NCBI GenBank assembly: GCA_019801415.1
Contig: JAHVJD010000008.1
Coordinates: forward strand, 1 to 64,000
Direction: 5' to 3'
From: Nocardioides marinus
GTDB lineage: Bacteria; Pseudomonadota; Alphaproteobacteria; Rhodobacterales; Rhodobacteraceae
DNA length: 64,000 nucleotides
In this document: positions 28,623 through 37,204 of the stretch, in pieces
Layout of the letters: every line of letters starts with the position of its first letter
Position numbering within the stretch: the stretch's first letter is position 1
Made by a program: the position numbers and the translations under genes
Notes under the pieces: model-generated
Database searches by the model: none
Told to the model about the DNA's origin: nothing
The model's input: only the letters and a program-made list of their open reading frames with translations

Positions 28623-29627
28623 TCATGTCAGATCGCCATACTCCGGCGCCTGCCGTTTGCCGGTCATCGCCGCCCGCCGCACCGCCTCCGCCACCATCAG
28701 CGATCTCAGCCCGTCCACGCCGCTGGCCGCGGGCGCGCGCCCCTCGGCCGCCGCCTGCATGAAATCCGCCACCACCGCATCATAGGCGCCCCGCCAGTCA
28801 TACGAGACCGGCTGGCTGCCCTGCGCCGTCACCAGCTCGATCGCGCCGTCCGGCCCCTCCTGCATGACGCCGCGCGCATAAAGCGACCCCTCGCTGCCGT
28901 GGATCTCCAGCCCGCTTCTGGCAAAGGGATGGGTAAAGCTCTCGTGGCTGTAGACCATCACCCCCGAGGGCATCGTCCAGACCGACATGGCGGAGTCCTC
29001 CACCCCCTGCCCCAGCCCGGTCATCGCCTTTTCGGCCACCACGAACTGCGGGTCCTCCTGCAACAGGAAGCGGGCCGTGTCGGCGTTGTGCACGGTGATA
29101 TCGGCGATCACCCCGCCACCGGCCGCGGGCTGGTCCAGCCGCCAGCCATACAGATGCCGCGGCAAGGCAACGGCGTGGAAAATCCGCATCGACCGCAGCT
29201 GCCCCAGCGCCCCGTCGTCCAGCAGCCGCCGGATCGCCCTGATGGCCGCCGAGCTGCGCAGGTGATGGTTCACCGCCAGCACCACCCCGGCATCGCGCGC
29301 CGCGACGATCATCTCCTCGGCCTCGCTGCGGCTCAGCGCCATCGGTTTTTCGCACAGCACATGCTTGCCCGCGGCAATCGCCGCCAGCGCCTGCCCATGG
29401 TGCTTTTCATTGGTCGAGGAAATATAGACCGCCTGCACCTGCGGATCGGCCAGCGCCTCGGCCAGGTCCACCGTCCAGCGCGGGATGTCATGCGCCTCGG
29501 CATAGCTGGCGGCATGCTCGGCAGAACCGCTGACGACCCAGCCGATCTGCGCACCGGACTGGGCGCGGATGGCCCCGATCATGTTTTCGCTGGCAATCGT
29601 GCTTGCCCCGATCAGTGCCCAATTCAT
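28623..29627 (-). CDS. Gfo/Idh/MocA oxidoreductase, 1,5-anhydro-D-fructose reductase-like
   Basis: This 334-residue protein has an N-terminal Rossmann nucleotide-binding domain (NWALIGASTIA) and the CEKPMAL motif holding the catalytic lysine. It closely follows the pattern of rhizobial 1,5-anhydro-D-fructose reductase as I remember it: NHHLRSSAAIRAIR, FHAVALPRHLYGWRLDQP, and GGGVIADITVHNADT. That enzyme reduces 1,5-anhydrofructose to 1,5-anhydromannitol with NADPH. The ATG at 29627 has AAGGAGG upstream. It lies between the ROK regulator and the sugar importer genes. The exact substrate is inferred. Confidence 0.8.
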   Translation of the reverse strand: MNWALIGASTIASENMIGAIRAQSGAQIGWVVSGSAEHAASYAEAHDIPRWTVDLAEALADPQVQAVYISSTNEKHHGQALAAIAAGKHVLCEKPMALSRSEAEEMIVAARDAGVVLAVNHHLRSSAAIRAIRRLLDDGALGQLRSMRIFHAVALPRHLYGWRLDQPAAGGGVIADITVHNADTARFLLQEDPQFVVAEKAMTGLGQGVEDSAMSVWTMPSGVMVYSHESFTHPFARSGLEIHGSEGSLYARGVMQEGPDGAIELVTAQGSQPVSYDWRGAYDAVVADFMQAAAEGRAPAASGVDGLRSLMVAEAVRRAAMTGKRQAPEYGDLT

Positions 29628-29694
29628 CGTCTCAACCTCCTTGTTGCGGCGCGGCCCGGCCATCGGCGCGGGCGCAGACCGTTCTATTTTGACC

Positions 29695-30924
29695 TCACCC
29701 GCGCCCCTCCGCAGCCGCCACGGCGGCGCCTGCGTGGCTGTTCAGCAGATATTGTTCCAGCAATGGCCAGCAGGCCGCCCCGACGGCCCGCGCATTCGCC
29801 CCGACCTCGCCCCCCTCGATCCGTGGCAGGATCAGGCCGCGCGCATCCAACGCCCCGATCTGGCGGCGCACCCGCGCAACCAGATCCGCACGCACCGCCG
29901 GCGGCAAGGCGCCGTCGATCAGGACCACCTCGAAATCAATCACCGCGCAGACCGACAGGCAGGCCGCCGCCAGCTCCGACGCGGTTTGCTCCAGCCAGGG
30001 CTCCAGCGCCGGCTCCAGGCCGCGCCAGTCCGGCGGCCGCTGCCACAACCGGCTGGCGTCCAGCCCCGCGTCCTCCAGTTGCGTGGCCAGCAGGTGCAGC
30101 GAGGCCGTGTCCACCAGCTGGCGCCGACCGCCCTGCCCCCCGGCAGCCCCCAGCGACCCCAGCGCCCCGGCATTGCCGGTCGCCCCCTTCAGCACGGTTC
30201 CGTTCAACGCAACGCCGCCGCCGATGAAGGCCCCGATGAAGAAATAGGCATAGTCCCGCAACATGCGGCCCCGACCGAACAGATGCTCCGCCTGGCAGGC
30301 GGCGGTGGTGTCCTTCACCACCGTGACCGGCAGATCGCTGAACGCCGCCACCTCGCGCGCGAAATCGACATCCTTCCAGGACCGGAACCGCTCCGCCGCC
30401 GGGCCGGTGAGGTTGTGCCACTTCCACAGCTCGAAGGGCGTGCCGATGCCGATGCCGCAGATCCGCGCACGCGCGTCCTCGCTCAGCGTCGCGCCCAGCC
30501 GGGCGATACCGGTTTCGAGGAACCCAAAGACCACCTCCGGGAGCGGGTAGTCGTAGGTCAGGTGCAACTGGTCCCGCACCCCGCCGGTGAAATCCAGCAA
30601 CAAAAGCTCGGCACTGCGCCGACCGATCTTCAGCCCGTAGGAGAAGACGCCCTCCGGCACCAGTTCCATCGGGACGGAGGGCTTGCCCACCCTGCCCCGC
30701 TGCGGCTCGCCCCGACGCAGCAGGCCCGCCTCCTCCAGCTCCCGCAGGATGGTCGAGACGGTCGGCCGCGACAGCCCGGTTCGGCGCGCCAGTTCCGCCC
30801 CCGCCACCGCGCGTTCGCGATGCAGAATCGACAGGATCAGACGTGCGTTGTGGTCGCGGATGCCGCGCTGGTTCACCCCCGCATCCACGCCTGCCCCGCT
30901 GCCGCCGACCATCGGTCCCGCCAT
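29695..30924 (-). CDS. ROK-family transcriptional regulator
   Basis: This 409-residue protein has a winged helix at about residues 20-85 (AELARRTGLSRPTVSTILRELEEAGLL). A ROK (repressor, ORF, kinase) sugar-binding domain follows, with GIGIGTPFELWKW and the FIGAFIGGGVALNGTVLKGATGNAGALG segment. The usual zinc-ligand cysteine cluster of ROK kinases is not evident. The ATG at 30924 follows GGAGGAAG. It heads a minus-strand series with the reductase and importer genes and diverges from the fructokinase gene. It is a likely local sugar-responsive repressor. Confidence 0.9.
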   Translation of the reverse strand: MAGPMVGGSGAGVDAGVNQRGIRDHNARLILSILHRERAVAGAELARRTGLSRPTVSTILRELEEAGLLRRGEPQRGRVGKPSVPMELVPEGVFSYGLKIGRRSAELLLLDFTGGVRDQLHLTYDYPLPEVVFGFLETGIARLGATLSEDARARICGIGIGTPFELWKWHNLTGPAAERFRSWKDVDFAREVAAFSDLPVTVVKDTTAACQAEHLFGRGRMLRDYAYFFIGAFIGGGVALNGTVLKGATGNAGALGSLGAAGGQGGRRQLVDTASLHLLATQLEDAGLDASRLWQRPPDWRGLEPALEPWLEQTASELAAACLSVCAVIDFEVVLIDGALPPAVRADLVARVRRQIGALDARGLILPRIEGGEVGANARAVGAACWPLLEQYLLNSHAGAAVAAAEGRG

Positions 30925-30963
30925 GAATCTTCCTCCACTCAACCATAGGTTAATACGTCAATG

Positions 30964-30990
30964 ATTAGTTTGTAAAGTTCATAAACTAAT
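30964..30990. promoter_or_regulatory. Inverted repeat between ROK regulator and fructokinase genes
   Basis: ATTAGTTT (30964-30971) and AAACTAAT (30983-30990) form a perfect 8-bp inverted repeat with an 11-base spacer in an AT-rich stretch. TTAGTTT-type half-sites resemble those of NagC/XylR-like ROK proteins. It is a good candidate operator for the adjacent ROK regulator, acting on both divergent genes. Confidence 0.6.
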
Positions 30991-31090
30991 TGACAAGTCC
31001 ACCGCCTTGCGGCTTGGTTTCGCGGAATCACATGCCTGCAGGACAGCAGTGTGTGCGACCGTGACCCGTGTTACTTCGAAAGGTGCCCTC

Positions 31091-32047
31091 ATGATCCTCT
31101 GCTGTGGCGAAGCTCTGATCGACATGATCCCCGCCCCGACCCAAGACGGGGTCGAGGCCTATGTGCCGAATTGCGGCGGTGCGGTGTTCAACACTGCAAT
31201 TGCTCTTGGACGTCTGGGAATAGACACCGGCATGATCACCGGCCTGTCGACCGATCTCTTCGGCCAGAAACTGCGCCAGGCCCTGCACGACAGTCAGGTG
31301 GACACCGCGCTCTGCGTGACCAGTGATCGTCCCAGCACCCTCGCCTTTGTGCAACTGCGCGATGGCCACGCCAGCTACAGTTTCTTTGATGAGAATTCCG
31401 CCGGGCGCATGCTGACCCCCGCCGACATGCCGACGCTGCCAGACCGCGTGACCGCGCTGTATTTCGGCGGCATCAGCCTGGCCTGCGAACCGGGCGCCGA
31501 AGCCTATGCTGCGCTTCTCGAGCGCGAGGGCGAAAACCGTGCGGTGATGCTGGATCCCAACATCCGTCCCGCCTTCATCCGTGATCCCGCCAGCTATCGC
31601 GCACGGCTCGACCGGATGCTGCGCCATGCCGATATCGTCAAAGTCTCGGACGAGGATCTGGATTGGTTGATCCCCGAAGGCACCCACGAGGCCGACAAGG
31701 CAGCGCAGCTTCAGGCGCGTGGTCCGGCGCTGGTGATCGTCACCCGCGGCAGCGCCGGTGCCGTCGGCTACCTGTCCGGTCACGACCCGGTGCAGGTTGC
31801 CGCCCCGCGGGTTACGGTGGTCGACACGGTTGGCGCCGGGGATACCTTCAACGCTGGCGTTCTCGCCAGTCTCTGGCAGCAGGGACATTTGGCGGAATGT
31901 GGCCTGAAGACCCTGTGTACACAGGGTCTGGAGCGTGCCTTGGCCCTTGGCGCACGGGTCGCGGCGATCAATGTCTCACGGTCCGGTGCCAACCCGCCCT
32001 GGGCGGCTGATCTGAATGCAGGGACTACGGGCAGTAGCACTGCCTAA
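31091..32047 (+). CDS. PfkB-family fructokinase
   Basis: This 318-residue sugar kinase has MILCCGEALIDMIP, the GGAVFNTAIALGRLG sugar-binding motif typical of fructokinases, LDPNIRPAFI, and the catalytic DTVGAGDTFNAG near residue 250. It would convert fructose to fructose-6-phosphate. It precedes the mannose isomerase/AGE-family gene, giving a simple route from mannose to fructose to fructose-6-phosphate. An AAGG motif precedes the ATG at 31091. Confidence 0.88.
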   Translation: MILCCGEALIDMIPAPTQDGVEAYVPNCGGAVFNTAIALGRLGIDTGMITGLSTDLFGQKLRQALHDSQVDTALCVTSDRPSTLAFVQLRDGHASYSFFDENSAGRMLTPADMPTLPDRVTALYFGGISLACEPGAEAYAALLEREGENRAVMLDPNIRPAFIRDPASYRARLDRMLRHADIVKVSDEDLDWLIPEGTHEADKAAQLQARGPALVIVTRGSAGAVGYLSGHDPVQVAAPRVTVVDTVGAGDTFNAGVLASLWQQGHLAECGLKTLCTQGLERALALGARVAAINVSRSGANPPWAADLNAGTTGSSTA

Positions 32048-32097
32048 GCGCTCGCAGGTCACCCGAGGAAAGGCAAAAAACGGGCCGCGCAAATGGA

Positions 32098-32115
32098 AGT
32101 TCACAGTTGTGAACT
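32098..32115 (+). promoter_or_regulatory. Perfect palindrome before the isomerase gene
   Basis: AGTTCACA-GT-TGTGAACT is an 18-bp perfect inverted repeat in the 181-bp spacer between the fructokinase and isomerase genes. It could be an operator. TCACA/TGTGA half-sites recall CRP-like or GntR-like proteins but in the opposite arrangement to CRP. It might also act as a small intercistronic hairpin. Confidence 0.5.
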
Positions 32116-32228
32116 CGCTGAGAACCGACCCGGACCTCCCCCGCGCAAGGAGGCCCAGTCACACCGCAAGCCATCCCGCCACAGCGCACGACGCGATGAC
32201 ATGCAACGACGCAAATCTGGAGTTCCCG

Positions 32229-33491
32229 ATGTCCGATATTATTGCCAACGGCCCGACCGACATCAGCCAACTGTGGATCGAGGACCCCGGCCACCGAACC
32301 GCATTGCTGGGCGAGGCCGGACGGCAATTTGACTTCTTCGCGACGAGCGTCGATCCGGCGGGCGGGTTTCATACGCTGGATTTCTCAGGTGCTCCGATAC
32401 CGAACCAACTCCGCGAGCTGCACACCGTCACGCGCATGGTGCACTCTTTTGCGCTGGCGCAGATGCTCGGCCACGACGGCGCGGCAGACATCGTCGACCA
32501 TGGGCTTCGCTACCTGCGCAGCCACCACCACGATGCTGTCCACGGCGGGTACTTCTGGGCTGTCGAGGGTCGCGCGCCGGTAGATGACCGAAAACTGGCC
32601 TATGGGCACACCTTCGTGTTGCTCGCCGCTGCCAGCGCCTTGCAAGCGGGACATCCAAACGCCGAAGCGCTCCTCGAAGAGACCTGGATACTGATGGAAG
32701 AGAAGTTCTGGGAGGACGAACACGGGCTGTTCGCCGATGAATGGAACCGGGATTGGACGCCGTTTTCGGACTACCGCGGCATGAATGCGAATATGCATTC
32801 CGTGGAATCGCTGCTGACCGCATATGAGGCGACCGAACGTGGGACTTTTCTGGACCGAGCTGGACGCATTCTGGATTTCTTCGTCGCTCAAATTGCGTCG
32901 CAGGAAGGCTGGCGGATGCCGGAGCATTATGATTCCAACTGGCAGATCGACCGAAGCTACAGCGGCAATCCTATGTTTCGCCCCGCGGGCACAACACCGG
33001 GGCATTCATTCGAATTGGGTCGGCTGCTGCTGCAACATTGGGATCTGAGCGGGCGCCCTGAAAGCGCTGCGCCAGAACATGCGCGCCGCCTTATCGAACA
33101 GGCCCTGAAGGACGCCTGGAACTGGGACCTGGGCGGCTTTGCCTACACGCTCGGCGACGGTGGCAAAGTGGCGATTGCAGATCGATATTGGTGGCCGGTG
33201 ACCGAGGCAATAGGTGCAATGGCAGCGCTTCTGAAACTGGAAGGTCGCGCAGAAGACGAAGAATGGTATCGCCGTCTTTGGATCTTTGCGGATGCGCATC
33301 TGATCGATCATGGGCGCGGGGGGTGGTACTCGGAGCTTGACGAGCAAAACCGTCCGATATCACGCCAATTTCCCGGCAAACCCGACATCTACCACTCGGT
33401 GCAAGCGGCGCTGTTTCCGCTGACACCTGGGTTGTCCCGCCATGCCCGGGATCTGAAACGCCTGGATCCAGTGACAGGTGAGCTGAACTGA
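32229..33491 (+). CDS. AGE-family sugar isomerase, probable D-mannose isomerase
   Basis: This 420-residue (alpha/alpha)6-barrel enzyme belongs to the N-acylglucosamine 2-epimerase family. It has RELHTVTRMVHSF, the NANMHSVESLLTAYEAT helix, PGHSFELGRLLLQ with a catalytic histidine, and GKPDIYHSVQAALFPL near the end. Members interconvert mannose and fructose, or epimerise at C2. The adjacent fructokinase favours mannose isomerisation. The ATG at 32229 follows GGAG. An upstream in-frame ATG at 32196 lacks such a signal. Confidence 0.85.
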   Translation: MSDIIANGPTDISQLWIEDPGHRTALLGEAGRQFDFFATSVDPAGGFHTLDFSGAPIPNQLRELHTVTRMVHSFALAQMLGHDGAADIVDHGLRYLRSHHHDAVHGGYFWAVEGRAPVDDRKLAYGHTFVLLAAASALQAGHPNAEALLEETWILMEEKFWEDEHGLFADEWNRDWTPFSDYRGMNANMHSVESLLTAYEATERGTFLDRAGRILDFFVAQIASQEGWRMPEHYDSNWQIDRSYSGNPMFRPAGTTPGHSFELGRLLLQHWDLSGRPESAAPEHARRLIEQALKDAWNWDLGGFAYTLGDGGKVAIADRYWWPVTEAIGAMAALLKLEGRAEDEEWYRRLWIFADAHLIDHGRGGWYSELDEQNRPISRQFPGKPDIYHSVQAALFPLTPGLSRHARDLKRLDPVTGELN

Positions 33492-33547
33492 TTCGCAGGG
33501 CGCGGTCGGCAACGACCTGACTGGTGTTGGAGCCGGGTCTACGCATG
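33492..33547. other. Spacer between convergent isomerase and repC genes
   Basis: This 56-bp convergent junction marks the boundary between the sugar block and the replication operon. I see no clear hairpin terminator or repeat in it. Confidence 0.5.
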
Positions 33548-34801
33548 TCAGGCAGCCTCGTTGCGTGCCAGCGCCATCACCATCGGGGCGCTGGTGAATT
33601 GACCTTCCACAGCCTTGGCGCTGAGGTGGCGCAGGTAGCCGTTGGGTGAGCGGATTTCACTGAAACGTTGCAGCATGGCAGCGAGAACCACAGCGGCTTC
33701 TGTTGCACCCATGCTGCGTTTTGCTTCCTCCCAGACAGGAGGCGAGATACCCATCATTGGTCGGATGGTTTCCGCTGTACGCATCAGATCGGGCCAGCTG
33801 GTGAGTGGCGTCTCGGCATAGGTTGCCAGTTCGGTACAGGTGGTCGCGACCAACCGTAGAGGCAACTTGGGGCCATGATTTTTCTGAGCATTGGACGGAC
33901 GATCCATTGAAGCCGTCATTGCTTTTGGCTCGTCCGTTGTCTCGGCAATTTTCGTTTGCTGCTTTGCTTCGATGTCTTCCAAGGGCTGCGGTTCAGATTC
34001 AAAAGAGTCTTTCTTGGAATTCTGATAGTGCTGCTCATTTTCAGCGTCATTGGTGTTCAATTCTGCTGTGTCCGCACTGGTTTCGGTTGTGGGTTGGGGC
34101 GGGCAGAGCAGTGATTTCAGACGCTCCAGTGCCTCGCCAAGCTGAATTTCAAGCTGGCGCAGTTGCTCCAGAGTCAGCTTGCGCCGCAGCGTGCGGGCGG
34201 TGAGCTGGGCCAGATCATCATATTGGTTCCAGACTGGCAGGTCCGGCTGTTCGGCCATGCCACAGAGCGTGAGGCTGGCGAGGTCGCGGCGCATCAGGCT
34301 GACCGTTTCGCGCAGGCGTTTGAGTGCCAGCTGGGCCTCGCGTTCCGCTTCTGCGGCGGTGCAGAATTCGCCGTAGCGGCTGGCCAAGGGGCTGAGATCG
34401 AACCCAAAAGCGACCCGTTCGCCCTGGTAACGGCGCACGTAGCGTTTGCCGTTGGGGCTGTCCCGACGGATCAGTACGCCTGCCTGCACCAGCCGGGCCA
34501 CATGGCGGCGCATGGTGGAGCAGGGCATGCCGTTCAGCCGCTCGCAGATGGCGCGGTTGGACGGGTGGATCACGGGCGGGTTGGTGCGGGTGTCCAGCGT
34601 CTTGGCCGGAAGAAAGCTGAGCAGCGCCTGCAGAACTGTGATATCACGGTCGCTGAGATGATACGTCTTGCGCGCGGCGGCCAGGGCCCGCAGCGCGTCC
34701 CATTTGTCGACCGCAGGGGAGGGTTCAGTGGCGGCGGCCTGCTGTTGCAGCAGGACAGCGTCCACTGTTCGCCCGAAAGGCGTGATTGGCATGTACCCCA
34801 T
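33548..34801 (-). CDS. repC: RepABC replication initiator RepC
   Basis: This 417-residue initiator has the typical N-terminus (MPITPFGRTVDAVLLQQQ), KWDALRALAAARKTYHLSDRDITVLQALLSFLP and HPSNRAICERLNGMPCSTMRRHVARLVQAGVL. It has a winged-helix N-terminal domain, an acidic linker at about residues 235-310 and a conserved C-terminal domain. RepC is the only protein needed to start replication in these plasmids, usually at an origin inside its own gene. The start may be the ATG at 34801 or the one at 34792. Neither has a strong ribosome binding site, in line with control by a counter-transcribed RNA. Confidence 0.95.
   Translation of the reverse strand: MGYMPITPFGRTVDAVLLQQQAAATEPSPAVDKWDALRALAAARKTYHLSDRDITVLQALLSFLPAKTLDTRTNPPVIHPSNRAICERLNGMPCSTMRRHVARLVQAGVLIRRDSPNGKRYVRRYQGERVAFGFDLSPLASRYGEFCTAAEAEREAQLALKRLRETVSLMRRDLASLTLCGMAEQPDLPVWNQYDDLAQLTARTLRRKLTLEQLRQLEIQLGEALERLKSLLCPPQPTTETSADTAELNTNDAENEQHYQNSKKDSFESEPQPLEDIEAKQQTKIAETTDEPKAMTASMDRPSNAQKNHGPKLPLRLVATTCTELATYAETPLTSWPDLMRTAETIRPMMGISPPVWEEAKRSMGATEAAVVLAAMLQRFSEIRSPNGYLRHLSAKAVEGQFTSAPMVMALARNEAA
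33930..34090. other. AT-rich segment within repC, candidate origin of replication
   Basis: Inside repC this stretch, which encodes the acidic linker, is clearly richer in A and T than the surrounding gene (for example GATTCAAAAGAGTCTTTC around 34000). In repABC plasmids the origin is known to lie in an AT-rich region within repC. I assign it by analogy and base composition only. Confidence 0.45.
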
Positions 34802-34879
34802 GTTTTTTCACGAAAGACAAAAAAAGAGCGGCCCGCGAATCGCTTTGGACTTGCGGTTGGAGGCTCCGGCCACTAACTT

Positions 34880-34938
34880 GAGAGTGCTAGAAACAAGTTG
34901 GTCTCGTGGAGCGTCTGCTTTGCGGGGCCTTCTTTTTT
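34880..34938 (+). ncRNA. Candidate counter-transcribed RNA (incA type) between repB and repC
   Basis: The plus strand, antisense to the repB-repC leader, carries an intrinsic-terminator-like hairpin. GGTCTCG (34900-34906) pairs with CGGGGCC (34923-34929) including two G-U pairs, followed by TTCTTTTTT. The same bases pair poorly in the sense RNA. A weak promoter (TTGCGG 34851, TAACTT 34874, 17-bp spacer) would start the RNA near 34886. repABC plasmids are known to encode such an RNA, which limits RepC synthesis and causes incompatibility. The exact 5' end is uncertain. Confidence 0.6.
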
Positions 34939-34961
34939 GGTCTGCTCTGTGCCTCCTGTGA

Positions 34962-35999
34962 TTATTGTGCGTTATGGTCTTCGGCCTGCTGTTGCCAGCG
35001 GGCGTGAAGGTCGTCGATCAGCGTTTGCGCCTCGGCTTCCAGCCAATCGGCAAAACCGCCGCTGGCGAGCTCGAGGCTGACGCCCTTTGCGGTGCGGCGC
35101 AGGGTGGCGCCGCGTTTGCGCCCCCCGACGGTCAGCGCCTGCGCCCGGGAACTGCTGCGCTTGGCCGGTTTTGCCGCCTTGGGTTCCGGGGCCGGGGCCA
35201 CGGCCTTGAAGACTGCCTCGAAGGCCAGCACCGATGGATCCGCGGGATCGGCGTTGCTGCCCTCGGTCACGGCCTCGATGGTGAAGGTCTTGTAGACGTC
35301 CTCGGCGATGGCGATCAGCCGGTCGCGGCTGGGGTTTGTCTCGGCGATGGCCTTGGCCAAAGCGTCCCAGCGCGGGCGACCGATGCCCTGGGCGGGACCG
35401 ATTGCGCGGATCAGCTCCGGGGTGATCGTCTCGGCAATCGCAATCGCCATGGAAACCGCTGACTTGGTGACTGTCAGCACCTCGGCAACCTGCGACTGGT
35501 TGCCAAAGCCGTTCTCCACAAGCTCTTGAGCAAAAAGGGCTTTTTCGATGAAGGACAGATCGCGGCGCGCCATGTTCTCGGAGATCTGCGCGCGCACGGC
35601 GGCGTCGTCATCGAGGTTGGCCACGAGGGCGCGGACCTTGGTCACCTTGTCCGAATTGCGGATCGCCTCCAGTCGCCGCCGGCCATAGACCAGCAGGTAG
35701 CGGTCCGGCTCTGTCGGGTGGCGGCGCACCAGGATCGGCACCGTCTGGCCGTTGGCCTCGATCGCCTCGCGCAGGTCGAGGATGTCATTGGGGTCGAGCC
35801 GGTCGTTGACGCGGGTGTCCTCGATCTGATGCGGTTCCAGATCCCAGACCCGGTGCGAATCCACCGCGTCGCGGGCCGAGCGCAGGGCACGGTTGCTGGA
35901 CATCATCGAGCTGGCCTGCGCAGTCATCGCCGGGGCAGGGGCTCCGGCGGCGGCGAGGCTGTCGAGCATCGACATGCGGGATTTCTTGCGGCTGGTCAT
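34962..35999 (-). CDS. repB: RepABC partition protein RepB (ParB family)
   Basis: This 345-residue centromere-binding protein has the ParB/sulfiredoxin-like domain (NGQTVPILVRRHPTEPDRYLLVYGRRRLEA, then ISENMARRDLSFIEKALFAQEL), which binds CTP in this family. The helix-turn-helix is NQSQVAEVLTVTKSAVSMA. The ATG at 35999 overlaps the repA stop (ATGA). It should bind parS sites and load onto DNA for segregation by RepA. I did not find a certain parS copy in the window. Confidence 0.95.
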   Translation of the reverse strand: MTSRKKSRMSMLDSLAAAGAPAPAMTAQASSMMSSNRALRSARDAVDSHRVWDLEPHQIEDTRVNDRLDPNDILDLREAIEANGQTVPILVRRHPTEPDRYLLVYGRRRLEAIRNSDKVTKVRALVANLDDDAAVRAQISENMARRDLSFIEKALFAQELVENGFGNQSQVAEVLTVTKSAVSMAIAIAETITPELIRAIGPAQGIGRPRWDALAKAIAETNPSRDRLIAIAEDVYKTFTIEAVTEGSNADPADPSVLAFEAVFKAVAPAPEPKAAKPAKRSSSRAQALTVGGRKRGATLRRTAKGVSLELASGGFADWLEAEAQTLIDDLHARWQQQAEDHNAQ

Positions 36000-37204
36000 T
36001 CGCGTCCCCATGTTTGCTGGATGAGTTGGCTGATTTCGTCGTTGACGGCGTTCAGGCTTTCCACCGCGCGGTCATAGGTGGCGCGGGTGAAGGCGCTGCG
36101 CTCGACCTCGTAGAGGGTCTGCTTGGTGAGGCCGGCATCGGAAATCGCGGTGGATTTCAGCATCGGCGCGTTCAGCACCTTGTCGCCATACATGGTGCGC
36201 AGGAAGGCGACGATGCGGTTCTGCGGTGCGTCCGACGGCTCGTAGCGGGTGAGCAGGTAGCGCATCCAGTCGTGGCTCATGTCGGCGCCGCTTTCGGCGA
36301 TCACGTCCATCAGGTCGGCGGTCATGCGCAGGAATTGCGACATCGACATCACGTCGAGCATTTCCGGGTGGATGGTGACCAGTACGCCGGTGGCGGCGGA
36401 GAGCGCCGACATGGTCAGGAAGCCGAGTTGCGGCGGGCAGTCGATCACCACCACGTCATAGTCATCATCGACCTGCGCCAGCGCGTCCTTGACCCGGAAG
36501 AAGAACAGCCCGGCGTTGCCCTGCGACAGGGCGCGGGGGGTGTCGTGTTCGAACTCCATCAGTTCGAGGTTGCCGGGGATGAGGTCGAGATTGGGGAAGT
36601 AGGTCTTGCGGATGACCGAGCGGATCGGTGCCGGATCCTCGTAGCGGATGGCATCGAACAGGGTGCCGCCTTCCAGCAGGTCGACCTCGGGCTGGACGCC
36701 GTGCAGTGCCGTCAGCGAGGCCTGCGGGTCGAGGTCGATGGCCAGGACCCGGTAGCCCTTGAGCGCGAGGCGCTGTGCGAGGTGGGCGGAGGTGGTGGTC
36801 TTGCCGGAGCCGCCCTTGAAGTTCATCACGCCGATGACCTGCAGGTGATCCTTGTAGCCGGTGCCGTCCTCGTTGCGGCGGCGGCCGGGCAGGTAGTCGC
36901 CGGGCTTGCGGGCGGTCTTTTCCAGCAGCACGCGCAGCTCCTGGATGTCCTCGGCGGAGTACTGGCGGCGGTTGCCGGCGGTCAGCTCGGGCGAGGGGCC
37001 CTTGCCGTCCAGATGCAGCTTGCGCAGGTAGGAATCATTGACCCCGAGCAGGGCCGCGGCCTCGCCCGAGGTGAATTTGCGCATGGTTTTCGAGGCATTC
37101 GGCGGGAACAGGCTTTCGCGCTGCGCGTGCAGCTGATTGGCAAGCCATTCGGAGTGCTGGCGGATGACCGCGTTCAGGTCTTCCGGGGTGTAGGTGTGAT
37201 CCAT
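35996..37204 (-). CDS. repA: RepABC partition ATPase RepA (ParA family)
   Basis: This 402-residue Walker-type ATPase has an N-terminal MerR-like DNA-binding part (FTSGEAAALLGVNDSYLRKLHLDG). The deviant Walker A is MNFKGGSGKTTTSAHLAQ, and Walker B is VVVIDCPPQLGFL. RepA drives segregation and represses its own operon together with RepB. The ATG at 37204 gives the usual family length, and the frame upstream (to 37294) is not family-like. repA-repB-repC are in canonical order on the minus strand. Confidence 0.96.
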   Translation of the reverse strand: MDHTYTPEDLNAVIRQHSEWLANQLHAQRESLFPPNASKTMRKFTSGEAAALLGVNDSYLRKLHLDGKGPSPELTAGNRRQYSAEDIQELRVLLEKTARKPGDYLPGRRRNEDGTGYKDHLQVIGVMNFKGGSGKTTTSAHLAQRLALKGYRVLAIDLDPQASLTALHGVQPEVDLLEGGTLFDAIRYEDPAPIRSVIRKTYFPNLDLIPGNLELMEFEHDTPRALSQGNAGLFFFRVKDALAQVDDDYDVVVIDCPPQLGFLTMSALSAATGVLVTIHPEMLDVMSMSQFLRMTADLMDVIAESGADMSHDWMRYLLTRYEPSDAPQNRIVAFLRTMYGDKVLNAPMLKSTAISDAGLTKQTLYEVERSAFTRATYDRAVESLNAVNDEISQLIQQTWGRE

